The notes: generated by a model not told the origin, from the letters alone. Shown: positions 45,041 through 55,052, counted from the stretch's first letter. The stretch: 64,000 nt of DNA from Amedibacillus dolichus DSM 3991 (GCF_000154285.1 NZ_DS483478.1:1-64000), one strand, 5' to 3'. Numbers and translations: made by a program.

Positions 45041-45905
45041 GCTGCTTCCTCCTTTTCCATTGCAACTGCGACAAAGAAATCGCTCCTGCCACAAGCACTG
45101 CCGATAAAAGCTTAATATCACTTGACGCAATTCCAAGCTGAAGTGCAAAGGTCATAATCAGCTGATAGATGATTGCACCTAGCAAAACGGAACAAAGCTG
45201 CCAACCGATGCCACGCTTATGCAAAAACGCTTCTCCAACCAAAATACTTGCCAATCCGATTACCATCATACCGATTCCCCCACTAACATCGGCAAATCCT
45301 TGATTTTGCGCAAACAAAGCACCACCTAAGCCGACAAGACCATTGGCAAGTCCTAACCCTAAGATTTTCATCGCATCGGAATTGATTGAACTGGCACGTA
45401 CCATTGCTTCATTATCTCCGGTAGCACGCAAACTCAAACCAAGCTGTGTTTGTAGAAACAAATATAACAGCACGCTAACCAACACCACTAGTCCTAAGGC
45501 TAACATAAGTGCACCATTTGATGCAAATATGTGCTGTAATGGAGTTATCACCGTATCCTTACCAAACAAGGAAACATTGGGCATACCATTCATGATTTTA
45601 AGATTTATTGAATACAAAGCGGTCATGGTTAGAATACCGGCTAATACGGAAGGAATCTTACAGTGCGTTTGTAACACTCCACTTACCACTCCCGCAAGCA
45701 TACCTACCACAAAACCTAAAAGCATACCAAGCAATGGATAGCCCATTACCGTAAGCACTGCCGACACCGCACAACCACTTGTAAAACTTCCATCAACGGT
45801 TAGATCCGGAATATTTAAGACCTTAAACGAAAGAAATATTCCTAATGCCATGATGGCATAAATAAACCCTAGTAATATCGTATTTTGTAATACACTCACA
45901 GCCAT
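45033..45905 (-). CDS. ABC transporter permease (TrpY-like)
   Basis: 290 residues, about eight or nine spans, of the branched-chain-type permease fold. NIPDLTVDGSF near residue 30 and GLANGLVGLGGALFAQNQGFADVSGGIGMMVIGLA are characteristic of the TrpXYZ group. Middle gene of the operon, 12 bases after the binding protein. Confidence 0.92.
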   Translation of the reverse strand: MAVSVLQNTILLGFIYAIMALGIFLSFKVLNIPDLTVDGSFTSGCAVSAVLTVMGYPLLGMLLGFVVGMLAGVVSGVLQTHCKIPSVLAGILTMTALYSINLKIMNGMPNVSLFGKDTVITPLQHIFASNGALMLALGLVVLVSVLLYLFLQTQLGLSLRATGDNEAMVRASSINSDAMKILGLGLANGLVGLGGALFAQNQGFADVSGGIGMMVIGLASILVGEAFLHKRGIGWQLCSVLLGAIIYQLIMTFALQLGIASSDIKLLSAVLVAGAISLSQLQWKRRKQHA

Positions 45906-45917
45906 ACGCTCATCTCC

Positions 45918-46892
45918 TTATTGCATTCGCACAAGGCGTTTACTTTGTGCGATTTCCTTTGGCAATTCAATGCCCAGCTCCTTCATCGTTGTTTCATTTA
46001 CATAGATATTCAAATTGTCCTTAAACACCTTAACCGGTAGCTCACTTGGCTTTTTCCCCTTTAAAATCTGATCTACCATATTGGCAGTTTCCTCACCGAG
46101 CTTGGTATAATCGATTCCAACACTTGCAAAACCACCATCACTAACCATGGAATCCGCACCGGTATAAACCGGTACCTTATGTTTATTAGCTGTCGCAACT
46201 AATGCAGATATTGAGCTTGCGACCGTATTATCATTCGGTGCAAAAATCGCATCACATTCACTTACCAATACATTTGCGGCGGCTTGCAGTTCACTGATGT
46301 TTGTTCCGCTTGCCTCACGAAGCTCAATGCCTCGCTCCTTGCAATAAGCCTTTGCTTTTTTCAGATTGCTGATGGAATTAGCCTCTGCCGTATTGTAAAG
46401 AAAGCCTAGGGTTTTTAAATCCGGATCAATCATCAATGCCAAATCCAAAATCTGATCCACCTGTACCTCATCACTTGTTCCGGTAATGTTATGATTCGGC
46501 TTTTCTAAATTGTCCATGAGCTTTGCCTCTAATGGATCGCTAACTGCCGAAAACACAACCGGAATACGTTCGCTGTATTTTGCCGCTGCCATGGCAGTTG
46601 GTGTCGCAATGGCTACAATCACATCACTTCCGTTCCCCTCAAAAGTAGACATGATCGTATCCAAATTGCTGATTTGATTGCCCGCATCTTTATAAACCAA
46701 CGTAATATTTTCTCCATCTCGATAGCCCAATGCTTCCATTTGTTTTGTAAAACTATCGCGAATCAAATTCAAAGATTTATGCTCGACAATCTGTGCAACC
46801 GATACGACCGGAAGCTCCTCCTTGCTGCTGCACCCAACCAAAACACTACAAGCACACATCAATGTTATAATCCCTTTATATACTCTTTTCAT
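45918..46892 (-). CDS. ABC transporter substrate-binding lipoprotein (TrpX-like)
   Basis: 324 residues. Lipoprotein signal (CSVLVGC-SS, Cys about residue 21), then an ABC_sub_bind (PF04392 type) fold with PVVFSAVSDPLEA, GTSDEVQVDQILDL, IFAPNDNTVASS and YTGADSMVSDGGFASVGIDY. TrpX homologues deliver aromatic amino acids. ATG 46892 has GAGGAGG upstream. A T-box lies directly before it, so uptake responds to uncharged tRNA. Confidence 0.92.
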   Translation of the reverse strand: MKRVYKGIITLMCACSVLVGCSSKEELPVVSVAQIVEHKSLNLIRDSFTKQMEALGYRDGENITLVYKDAGNQISNLDTIMSTFEGNGSDVIVAIATPTAMAAAKYSERIPVVFSAVSDPLEAKLMDNLEKPNHNITGTSDEVQVDQILDLALMIDPDLKTLGFLYNTAEANSISNLKKAKAYCKERGIELREASGTNISELQAAANVLVSECDAIFAPNDNTVASSISALVATANKHKVPVYTGADSMVSDGGFASVGIDYTKLGEETANMVDQILKGKKPSELPVKVFKDNLNIYVNETTMKELGIELPKEIAQSKRLVRMQ

Positions 46893-46975
46893 CTCTTTTT
46901 CCTCCTCATTTTTTCTTGTTGCTATATATGACACCATCGGCTATCTGTATCTTTCACATAAACCACCTCCCTATA

Positions 46976-47255
46976 TAAAAAACGCATCGCCCTATTGTCA
47001 TCGACTACAGGACAGATGCGTTACATCTGCGGTACCACCTGAATTGATGCTTTCTAATGAAAAAGCACCCACTTATTCGAAATGCTAACACATTTCTAGC
47101 TCTGTAACGTGAGCAAACGTCTTGGATACTAGCTTACGCGTTCCCCTCGCCCTTGAAAGTCCATTTGTAAAACTGCATTTCTATCGCACTTCCACCTCTG
47201 TGCAACTCTCTGTAAGCGCATGAATTACGTTATCTCTTTCGCATTGGTTTCTTCT
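46976..47255 (-). promoter_or_regulatory. T-box leader of the TrpXYZ-type importer
   Basis: Minus strand: AGAGAGTTGCACAG (stem I base), AAATGGAC at 47165-47158 in the specifier position, the T-box core AGGTGGTACCGC at 47040-47029, and a strong terminator ending GATGCGTTTTTT at 46978. The specifier can be read as TGG (Trp, followed by AC) or ATG (Met, followed by GAC as in the metG leader of this window). Trp fits the transporter family. This fills most of the gene-free stretch 46893-47417. Confidence 0.88.
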
Positions 47256-47365
47256 AATTTACACCTTTTCTGTAACTATGTCAATATGAAATGAAAAATT
47301 ATTCAATATTTGAAATACCTTTCATTTCAATCTATTCTATGCTTTATTTATGAATTTGTATAGGT

Positions 47366-47399
47366 AAAAAACAAGCCGTCTTTCGCAAAACTGCTTGTT
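47366..47399 (-). terminator. Terminator after the SseB-like gene
   Basis: Minus strand AACAAGC / GCTTGTT stem with internal pairs, then TTTTTT. Confidence 0.8.
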
Positions 47400-47417
47400 C
47401 TCTTAATCTGCTATTAT

Positions 47418-48461
47418 TTAATGATTTGCCTTCAACAAACGTAAGCCGGCATAAAACTCATTTGCTTTATGTCCTTCAATCAAGATACCACAGCGCATAC
47501 CGTTTCCGCCTGCTTGTACATTTTGTACTCGCATATCCTGTACTTCGATTGCTTGAATGGTTACCTTAAAGGCAGGTCGTCCCTGTGCGGTAATTACATC
47601 TACCTCATCACCTACCGCAAAGCCCTCTTGAATGACATAGCAGGCAAGCACGCAACCCTTACCGTCCTTAAGATCGAAAATATCCTCGATAATGGCAGCA
47701 CTTGGATTTTTAATGATTGGCTTTTGATACCCTTTTACACAATAGAATGGCTGTGCATCATCTAAAATACCTTCCCCAACGCTATCCATCGGTATCATAT
47801 CCAAGTAGAGATCGTGTAAATGAGGAACTGCACAATCGGCAATCTGTTTAAAAATCGTTTCTCTTTCACCTTCAAAATCAACGACGATCAAATAGCTTTG
47901 ACGATTTCCTCGCTTCATTTCACGTAAATAAGCGGCACGTATTCCGGCTTCTTTTTCCATATACTGTGTTAATGCTGTAAGCAGTTCTTGTGATACGTCC
48001 TTTGCATCATCAATTTCAATTCCCTGCGGCTCACTTGCTTCGGCATCAAAGGCTTGTTTCTGCTTTATTAAATCCGCAACAATTTCTTTAAAAAACGGCA
48101 GATTCTCTCCGAAAGGATTGATGATAAAGCCATCAATTCCGCTTTTTTCATCAACGATCAGCTTTGCATAGTCATCAAAGGATAAAACTGCGGTTTTAAT
48201 ATCCCCGCCTTTTTTCCAACGATGTACCTGCGACCAATCGGTAAATGCCATCAGAAATTTCTTTCCGTCTTTGGACTTCATCAGCGACAGCTGCATTTCT
48301 TCATCGCCCTGTGCATTCTTTTTAAATATAACCGGTGCTAAATATTTTGCCCTTACTGCCTCATTCAACATGTGATTCACAGTTTGCTCATCGTGCTGTG
48401 CGCGCATGATATGGATTGCTTCAATCAATCCCGGATTGATTACACTTTCTTGATTGCTCAT
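47418..48461 (-). CDS. SseB-family protein with EF-Tu-like C-terminal barrel
   Basis: 347 residues. Residues ~15-115 form an SseB N-terminal domain (YLAPVIFKK...FLMAFTDWSQVHRW...GIDGFIINPFGENLPF), ~150-240 an SseB C-terminal domain (AAYLREMKRGNRQSYLIVVDFEG), and the last ~80 residues read like EF-Tu domain II (CVIQEGFAVGDEVDVI...VTIQAIEVQDMRVQNVQAGGNGMRCGILIEG). SseB is linked to serine sensitivity with no agreed biochemistry. The fused translation-factor-type barrel may bind RNA or the ribosome. It follows rlmH at the end of the conserved cluster. Confidence 0.8.
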   Translation of the reverse strand: MSNQESVINPGLIEAIHIMRAQHDEQTVNHMLNEAVRAKYLAPVIFKKNAQGDEEMQLSLMKSKDGKKFLMAFTDWSQVHRWKKGGDIKTAVLSFDDYAKLIVDEKSGIDGFIINPFGENLPFFKEIVADLIKQKQAFDAEASEPQGIEIDDAKDVSQELLTALTQYMEKEAGIRAAYLREMKRGNRQSYLIVVDFEGERETIFKQIADCAVPHLHDLYLDMIPMDSVGEGILDDAQPFYCVKGYQKPIIKNPSAAIIEDIFDLKDGKGCVLACYVIQEGFAVGDEVDVITAQGRPAFKVTIQAIEVQDMRVQNVQAGGNGMRCGILIEGHKANEFYAGLRLLKANH

Positions 48462-48475
48462 ATTGTTCTTATCTC

Positions 48476-48952
48476 CTATTTATGATATGGATTATGATTA
48501 CGAATCATGTATGCCCGATACACCTGTTCCAACAAAATCACTCGTGTCATTTGGTGCGTAAAGGTCATTTCCGATAACTTTAATCGTGCATTACAGCGGC
48601 GATATACATTTTCTCCCGGACCAAGTGAACCGGCAATAACAAATGTAAGATTGCTGGTGGAATAGATTTGTAATTGCTCCAACTTTTTCGCAAAGGCTTC
48701 ACTGCTCATCATTTCACCCCAAAGATCCAACAAAATAACATATTCGTTATCCTTGATCTTGGCTAAGATTCTTTCCCCTTCCTTTTCCTTTACCATCGCA
48801 TTGTTTGCATCACTGTTTGACATCGGTGCGCTCTCATCTGCGACTTCTACGATTTCCAGCTTGGTAAATGGACGAAGGCGTTTCGTATATTCTTCAACCA
48901 ACATACTTAATGCCTTTTCTTTTAACTTTCCAACTGCAATAATTCGAATCAT
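48476..48952 (-). CDS. rlmH: 23S rRNA pseudouridine-1915 methyltransferase RlmH
   Basis: 158 residues, normal size. A SPOUT enzyme that methylates pseudouridine 1915 (E. coli numbering) of 23S rRNA. IAVGKLKEKALSML at the start, FVIAGSLGPGENVYRR (SAM knot) and the C-terminal HQMTRVILLEQVYRAYMIRNHNPYHK are conserved. ATG 48952 has a short RBS; a longer reading runs into the spacer. Confidence 0.96.
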   Translation of the reverse strand: MIRIIAVGKLKEKALSMLVEEYTKRLRPFTKLEIVEVADESAPMSNSDANNAMVKEKEGERILAKIKDNEYVILLDLWGEMMSSEAFAKKLEQLQIYSTSNLTFVIAGSLGPGENVYRRCNARLKLSEMTFTHQMTRVILLEQVYRAYMIRNHNPYHK

Positions 48953-49234
48953 GATCTCACCTTTTTCTACATCAAGTATAGCATATCTGCTTGCACAACA
49001 AAACCTTAAAATCAAACGTCCCCTTATTTTTAAAGACGCAAAAGCAACTAGGCAATTTCAAACAGAAAAGCAATGAATCTATCATTTTTCACAAGCCAAA
49101 CAGTGATTGTCCAATGCCGATATTTCTTAATATAAAAAAACAATAAAAAAACAAATGATGTATTCGGTTTTTATACCCTCTTCATCATATGCTTTTTTTC
49201 TTTATAGCTTCTCAAATATACGTTTCCTTTTATG

Positions 49235-49984
49235 TTACAGATCCTTTTTTCCACCTTGATAAATTTCAAATTGTCCGGCAGGAAATAAGCGCAGCTGTTC
49301 ATGCAGAAGCTTACGCTTACGTAAATGCTCAGTTAGTGTTTCTAAGGCTTTTTCACGTGTATTGCCTTCTCTTGAAATATGTGCCAACACGATTTCCTTT
49401 GTTTTTTCTCCCATCGCATCACCAACCAATCCGGCACAGTCCTCATTGCATAAATGTCCGCTGTCGCCGATAATGCGTTGCTTCAAGTAAATCGGGCGAT
49501 TGGTTTGCATAAGCATTTCAATATCATGATTGCTCTCTAAAATATAATAATCGGCATTTTGAATCCACTGTCTCACTTCTTCCTTCACATAACCGGTATC
49601 TGTGATATAGACTAATTTTTCATCATCACCTTCCAATAAAAAGCCGACAGTTCCTTCACAATCGTGGCTCATCGGAAGAACAGTGATGTGAATATCCTTA
49701 ATATCAAATTCCTCAAAGGGAGCAATCGTATGCAAATAGGAGGTTGGAATAGCGCTTGTTGCATAGGTTGGAATTTGTTCAAACATTTTCATTTGCGCAA
49801 TATGATCACTGTGCGTGTGCGTAATCAAGATCGCATCACTGCTTTGATAATCATAGGCAATCTGTTCAAAAGCGCCTAATAAATATTTCTTGGTTGTTCC
49901 ACAGTCAATTACAATACTAGTGTCCTTATGCTGAATGACACAGCAATTCCCCTGTGAACCGCTTGCTAATAACGAAAATCTCAT
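49235..49984 (-). CDS. walJ: MBL-fold metallohydrolase, WalJ/YycJ-like
   Basis: 249 residues. Metallo-beta-lactamase fold with THTHSDH, further ligands in MSHDCEG, ITDTG and LAHIS. YycJ/WalJ is a conserved member of the walRK region in Bacillota, tied to DNA replication or cell-wall coordination. It sits here between dnaB and rlmH, without walRKHI. The 280-base spacer to rlmH holds nothing I can identify. Confidence 0.9.
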   Translation of the reverse strand: MRFSLLASGSQGNCCVIQHKDTSIVIDCGTTKKYLLGAFEQIAYDYQSSDAILITHTHSDHIAQMKMFEQIPTYATSAIPTSYLHTIAPFEEFDIKDIHITVLPMSHDCEGTVGFLLEGDDEKLVYITDTGYVKEEVRQWIQNADYYILESNHDIEMLMQTNRPIYLKQRIIGDSGHLCNEDCAGLVGDAMGEKTKEIVLAHISREGNTREKALETLTEHLRKRKLLHEQLRLFPAGQFEIYQGGKKDL

Positions 49985-49995
49985 AGCTGCTCCTT

Positions 49996-51345
49996 TTAAT
50001 AATCGCTATGGGCGATATTGTAGAAGGCGGATATATTTTTTTGGAAAGCCAACTGAATACGTCCGGTTGCTCCATTACGATGCTTGGCAATATCCACATC
50101 GGTCGTATTTGTGGTTTCCGCATCTTCCTGACTGTTTTCGTCCTTATTGTAATATTCATCACGATATAAGAACATAACAATATCCGCGTCCTGCTCAATA
50201 GCTCCGGATTCACGCAAATCGGATAGCATCGGATGCTTATCCGGACGGGTTTCTACGGAACGAGAAAGCTGCGATAATGCAATGACGGGACATTCCATCT
50301 CTCTGGCAAGTCCCTTTAGGGAACGGGAGATTTCACTGATTTCCTGCTGACGATTATCTCCGCTGCTTCGCCCGCTTCCACTGATAAGCTGCAAGTAGTC
50401 GATTACTACCAAGTCTAAGCCATGCTCCGAGCGTAGCTTACGACATTTAGAAAAAACCTCACTGATTTTCACATTAGAACTATCATCTACAAACAGCTTG
50501 GTTGCCATTAGCTCATTGGCTGCCTCATTCAGTTTATTAAATTCATCATCACGAATATTACCGCTTCTCAGTTTACTGGATTCTACGGCTGATTTCGCAC
50601 TTAAAATACGCTTCATCAAAGCTTCCGCTGGCATTTCCAGTGAGAAGATCGCAATGGCTCCGGAATTATAAAAACTGGCATTTAAAGCTAAATTCAACGC
50701 AAAAGCGGTTTTTCCCATTGCCGGACGGGCAGCTAAGATAATCAGATCGCCTCGTTGAAAACCATTGGTTACACGATCCAAATCCGTATAACCGGTTTTT
50801 ACTCCGGTAATATGTCCTTCCATAGAACGCAGCTTCATAAGTTCCTGCATAACATTGGATACAACATCACGACTGGATTTAAAATCCGTTGCTCGCCGAC
50901 TTCTTGTAACATTTAAAATTTCACGTTCGGCCTTGTCCATTACTTCATCTAAATCACTTGCCGTATCAAAACCGTCCTCGGCAATCAGCTCAGCCGTTTC
51001 AATCAATCGGCGCAGATGTGCACGACTTTTAATAATCTCGATATAATACGAGCTGTTGGCACTGGATATAGCAGTATCACTTAGCTTGATGATATAATCC
51101 GCACCACCCACCAAATTCAACTGTTCAAGATCCTGCAAGCGTGAAACAAGAGTCGTAACATCAATCGGTTTTCCGGCATCGCTGATATCCTGCATAGCCG
51201 TATAAATCCGCTTATGAATATCCAAGTAAAAATCCTTAGCCTCTAAGCCCTGATCATAGGCAATCGCAGCGACACTTGGATAAATCATCATAGCGCCAAG
51301 CAAGGATTGCTCGGCTTCATTGCTGTGGGGTAATTCTCTGCTCAT
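49996..51345 (-). CDS. dnaB: Replicative DNA helicase
   Basis: 449 residues. N-terminal primase-binding helical domain (NEAEQSLLGAMMI), linker, then a RecA-type motor: Walker A ARPAMGKTAFALN, FSLEMPAEALMKR, Walker B LDLVVIDYLQLIS, QLSRSVE and the arginine-finger region SDLRESGAIEQDADIVMFLYRDEYY. Hexameric helicase at the replication fork (called DnaC in B. subtilis). Eight bases after rplI. Confidence 0.97.
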   Translation of the reverse strand: MSRELPHSNEAEQSLLGAMMIYPSVAAIAYDQGLEAKDFYLDIHKRIYTAMQDISDAGKPIDVTTLVSRLQDLEQLNLVGGADYIIKLSDTAISSANSSYYIEIIKSRAHLRRLIETAELIAEDGFDTASDLDEVMDKAEREILNVTRSRRATDFKSSRDVVSNVMQELMKLRSMEGHITGVKTGYTDLDRVTNGFQRGDLIILAARPAMGKTAFALNLALNASFYNSGAIAIFSLEMPAEALMKRILSAKSAVESSKLRSGNIRDDEFNKLNEAANELMATKLFVDDSSNVKISEVFSKCRKLRSEHGLDLVVIDYLQLISGSGRSSGDNRQQEISEISRSLKGLAREMECPVIALSQLSRSVETRPDKHPMLSDLRESGAIEQDADIVMFLYRDEYYNKDENSQEDAETTNTTDVDIAKHRNGATGRIQLAFQKNISAFYNIAHSDY

Positions 51346-51353
51346 AAAGCCCC

Positions 51354-51800
51354 CTATCCATTCACATGGACACGAATGACACCGATTACCTTATTGCGAT
51401 ATAAATCTACCTTTACATTACTGTAACCTAAAGAGGCAATCGTTCCATTATCCAATACCTTGCGCTTATCAATTTTAATCTCATATTTTTCACGTAGCTG
51501 TTCAACGATCTGTTTCGTTGAAACACCACCGAATACACGTCCGCCTTCACCGGTCTTTACATGAAATTCCAAGGTAATTTTTTCTAAGCGTTTCGCTAAC
51601 TCCTGTGCTTGCGCTTCCAATTCCTTTTCACGCAACTCATGCTGTAAATTTTCCTCATCTAAAATCTCCATACTTTTTTTGGTTGCTAAAACAGCCAATT
51701 TCTTATGCAAAAGGAAGTTGCGGCCATAGCCATCGGCAACCTCAACGATTTCTCCTTTTTTTCCTACCTTTTTAACATCACTTAGCAATATTACTTTCAC
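51354..51800 (-). CDS. rplI: 50S ribosomal protein L9
   Basis: 148 residues. N-terminal VILLSDVKKVGKKGEIVEVADGYGRNFLLHKKLA, a long charged helix, and the C-terminal VFGGVSTKQIVEQL domain. Its start overlaps the end of gdpP by 23 bases, so they are coupled. Confidence 0.97.
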   Translation of the reverse strand: MKVILLSDVKKVGKKGEIVEVADGYGRNFLLHKKLAVLATKKSMEILDEENLQHELREKELEAQAQELAKRLEKITLEFHVKTGEGGRVFGGVSTKQIVEQLREKYEIKIDKRKVLDNGTIASLGYSNVKVDLYRNKVIGVIRVHVNG

Positions 51801-53766
51801 TGTTCGTATCCTCCTTATTTTCCTCTAAATATTCCGTAATCGTAGCCTTTAGTTCCTCTAAAACAGCAGCTACGCTTGTATCACTGCGCTGTAAGGCTGC
51901 GGCACTGAAATGCCCACCACCATTCATACGCTCCATAATAAGCTGCACATTGATAACACCCTTGCTGCGAGCGGAAATTGCGATTGTTCTATCATCAATC
52001 TTCGCAAGCACAAAGCTGGCCTCTACACCCTTGATCGTCAATAGTAAGTCCGCTGCCTGCGACATCAAGGTGCGATTGCACTTTATGGCTTCGTCCACTG
52101 CCGCAATTACCACACCATCTTGATATGGCTTCGCAAAATTTAAGATAGCGGTTTTCGCTTCAAAGTCATCAAAATCCTCCTTCAGCATATTTTCGGCTGC
52201 GATCGGATCGACTCCAAGGCTCTTTAAACGAGCCGCCACTTCAAAGGTACGACTTCCGGTGCGCATCTTAAAGCGATTGGTGTCCACCAAAATACCAACA
52301 TACATCAAAGTTGCTTCTTCTTCACTGATATCGACACGTTTATTTTGATATGGCAAGAATTCCGTTACCAGCTCACAGGTAGAGCTTGCGCTTGGTTCTA
52401 CATAAACAAGCAAGGAATTGTTAATAATGTTTTCACTTCTGCGATGGTGATCGATAATAATGATTCGCTGGGCCGCCGCCAAAGTTTTCGGCGCACCGGA
52501 TTGTTGTGGGCTGTGATGATCCACTACAAATAATAAATCATTTTCTCCAATCATCGTGCTTGCTTCCTCATCGCTGATAAAATTATGGCGCAAAGACAGC
52601 TTATCCCCATAGCCATAGAAAGCTTCCATAAGCTGTGGCTCGATTCCACCGCTTTTGGAAATAATATAGGTCTTTTTTCCTTGTGCTTGTGAAAGACGTG
52701 ATACCGCCAAAGCACTTCCCATACAGTCAAAGTCCATATTGGCATGTCCGCTGATGAAAATGCGTTCGGTTTCCATCATCGCCTCACGAATCGCTTGAGA
52801 CATGACACGCACACGTACCTTACTGCGTTTTTCACGTGCCTCGCTTCCTCCGCCATAGTATTTTACGTCCTGTCCATACCGCTTGACCGCAACCTGATCT
52901 CCTCCGCGACTTTGTGCTAGCTCCATTAAGTCGTTGATCATCGTATCAAGCTGCTGAAAATCATCGGTTCCTCGAGCAAAAGACATACTCAAAGTAATAT
53001 TTACATCAATTTCCTCTGCATTTTTACGCACGATATTCAAAAGATCGAAGCGATCCTTTTGTACCTGTTCATAAATGGATTCATTCATAAACACCAAATA
53101 GCGATCACTGCGCAGACGGCGAATAAACATGCCATAACGTCCTGCCCAATCAATAAGGGGCTGGCGAAGCTTCGTGTTGATCGTTGCCATACGGCTTTCA
53201 TCTTCGTATTGCTGATACTCCATATAGTTATCTAGCTGTAAAAGTCCTGCAACAATACCATCTTGTTCATATTGCTTACGCAATAGTGCATATTCCGTAA
53301 TATCCTTCACATAGAGAACCTTGGCGTTTTCTTTACGGATAATTTCATAAATATAGCCATCGCTTTGTGCCGTAATGGTTTCAACTTCACCATTTAACAA
53401 AGCAGCGATATCGGCAATCCAAGAGGTTACTTTATTCCCGACAATATCAATTCTATGTTCTAAAAAATCATTGATCCAAGTAACCATATATTCATCATCG
53501 TACGTGATGATTCCGATTTCTCCAAATACCAAGGCATCTTTGGCATCATGACCTAAGATACGTGAAATATCCACATATCGTTGTTTCTTATCGCGTTCAT
53601 ATTTTGTAATGATCCATGTGAAAATCAATAAATTGAAAACGACCAAAACAACCATCGGTAAAATCCATACACCATCAAGATCGGCAACATACAAGGCAAG
53701 CAATGCCACAAGCTCAGCGGCTACGATAATTGCGACCTGTATTTTAAAGTTTTCAAATTTATCCAT
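51778..53766 (-). CDS. gdpP: Cyclic-di-AMP phosphodiesterase GdpP
   Basis: 662 residues. Two N-terminal spans (about 8-50), a PAS-like region, a degenerate GGDEF domain, then DHH (FDCMGSALA, VVDHHSP, DTNRF) and DHHA1 (GGGHFSAAAL) catalytic domains. It hydrolyses c-di-AMP and so influences potassium balance, wall stress and beta-lactam tolerance. Follows yybS in the standard order. Confidence 0.96.
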   Translation of the reverse strand: MDKFENFKIQVAIIVAAELVALLALYVADLDGVWILPMVVLVVFNLLIFTWIITKYERDKKQRYVDISRILGHDAKDALVFGEIGIITYDDEYMVTWINDFLEHRIDIVGNKVTSWIADIAALLNGEVETITAQSDGYIYEIIRKENAKVLYVKDITEYALLRKQYEQDGIVAGLLQLDNYMEYQQYEDESRMATINTKLRQPLIDWAGRYGMFIRRLRSDRYLVFMNESIYEQVQKDRFDLLNIVRKNAEEIDVNITLSMSFARGTDDFQQLDTMINDLMELAQSRGGDQVAVKRYGQDVKYYGGGSEAREKRSKVRVRVMSQAIREAMMETERIFISGHANMDFDCMGSALAVSRLSQAQGKKTYIISKSGGIEPQLMEAFYGYGDKLSLRHNFISDEEASTMIGENDLLFVVDHHSPQQSGAPKTLAAAQRIIIIDHHRRSENIINNSLLVYVEPSASSTCELVTEFLPYQNKRVDISEEEATLMYVGILVDTNRFKMRTGSRTFEVAARLKSLGVDPIAAENMLKEDFDDFEAKTAILNFAKPYQDGVVIAAVDEAIKCNRTLMSQAADLLLTIKGVEASFVLAKIDDRTIAISARSKGVINVQLIMERMNGGGHFSAAALQRSDTSVAAVLEELKATITEYLEENKEDTNSESNIAK

Positions 53767-53783
53767 GAAAACACCTCATTTCA

Positions 53784-54665
53784 TTATTTTTTATTACTTA
53801 GCATGCCATACATTCCGATTCCCAGCGGCAACAGTTGTGCAAACGGAATCAAAATAGAAGCAAGTATGATAAGCAGGATAAAGTGCTTGCGATGCTGAGC
53901 AGCCCACAGCATACATAAAAATACCCCATAGCCGATTGCCAATAAAGCAGCGCATAGGCTTATAGCAAATAGCAGCGATTGAAGCTCTTGGTTTAATTTT
54001 AGCACATTTCCAAGGAAAAATAGTATCCAAATGCCAAGAATCATATATCCACAGGATCTGGAAAGGCGCATTTGTACTAACGGCTTCATCGGATTGGTTG
54101 GAATGGATAGGCGCTTTAGCAGCAGCATAGATAATAGATGAATACAAATGGTTTGTAGAATACTTAAGCATGCGGCGCTGATAACAGCGACACTCATGAC
54201 GAGATGATCTAGTACAACAGCTTCTTGCGAGATATGAAATAGGGATAATAGATTTTTTACCAATAGCACATCTTCATTTGGATCATAGCCGAAAAATGCT
54301 GCAAATACAATGGTTGTTAATAGGTAGGATAGAAAGGTTAAAATTCCCGTCAGCAACAACAAATAACCATTCTTCCAATGCTGTTTGACTCCTACACCGT
54401 AAACAACACCGGTTACCAAACAAATAAACAGATAGAAAATGGTGGTTGGAGCTGCAAGCATAAAACCTAACAGCAGCATACATACTGAAACAAGTATGCC
54501 GTATTTTAATCCATAGCGAGCGGTATAGATTAGAATAGGAAAGGTTAAGACCCAATACATAAACAATTCAATCGCATTTGCTAACTGCCTGTTTACAAAC
54601 AACAGCACACCTACAATCGCACACATCATTGCTCCTTCGGTGATGCGTCTTGTATCTTGCTTCAT
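53784..54665 (-). CDS. DUF2232 membrane protein, YybS-like
   Basis: 293 residues with about eight spans. ITEGAMMCAIVGVLLFVN at the N-terminus and the position between rpsR and gdpP identify it with YybS (DUF2232), related in shape to ECF S components; no function is established. 17 bases before gdpP. Confidence 0.9.
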   Translation of the reverse strand: MKQDTRRITEGAMMCAIVGVLLFVNRQLANAIELFMYWVLTFPILIYTARYGLKYGILVSVCMLLLGFMLAAPTTIFYLFICLVTGVVYGVGVKQHWKNGYLLLLTGILTFLSYLLTTIVFAAFFGYDPNEDVLLVKNLLSLFHISQEAVVLDHLVMSVAVISAACLSILQTICIHLLSMLLLKRLSIPTNPMKPLVQMRLSRSCGYMILGIWILFFLGNVLKLNQELQSLLFAISLCAALLAIGYGVFLCMLWAAQHRKHFILLIILASILIPFAQLLPLGIGMYGMLSNKK

Positions 54666-54770
54666 GAATGCACTTCCTTTCTCATAGTAGGTCTATTATA
54701 CTACGCCTATCGGAATTTATAAACCAAAAGAGTCCTTCTGCCAAAGTAAATCCGTGGTAAAAGAAAAGTC

Positions 54771-54793
54771 CTCCGACATTGCCGAAAGACCTG
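54771..54793 (-). terminator. Terminator of rpsF-ssb-rpsR
   Basis: Minus strand GGTCTTTCGGCA..TGTCGGAGGACT stem with TTTTCTTTT. Confidence 0.75.
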
Positions 54794-54799
54794 TTTTTC

Positions 54800-55030
54800 T
54801 TATTCGCTTACGTAAGGCAATAAAGCCATCTGACGTGCACGCTTAATTGCAGTAGCAAGCATACGCTGATATTTAGCGCGTGTACCTGTTACACGTCTTG
54901 GAATGATTTTTCCGTTAGCGGAAATAAATCTTTTCAATAGCTCTACGTCCTTGTAGTCGATTGTTTCAATTTTATTCTTCGTAAAGTAACATACTTTTTT
55001 ACGTCCCATACGCTGTTTTTTGAATGCCAT
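54800..55030 (-). CDS. rpsR: 30S ribosomal protein S18
   Basis: 76 residues: [28 protein letters not shown] is the core, and the C-terminus LPYVSE is normal. Encoded with its binding partner S6 two genes upstream. Confidence 0.97.
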   Translation of the reverse strand: MAFKKQRMGRKKVCYFTKNKIETIDYKDVELLKRFISANGKIIPRRVTGTRAKYQRMLATAIKRARQMALLPYVSE

Positions 55031-55052
55031 CGTAAAATCTCCTTTCTACCGA

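Noticed and set aside
44285-45148. Longer start for the TrpZ-like ATPase
   Set aside because: The extra 36 residues are read from the permease gene in another frame; ATG 45040 gives the normal ATPase N-terminus.
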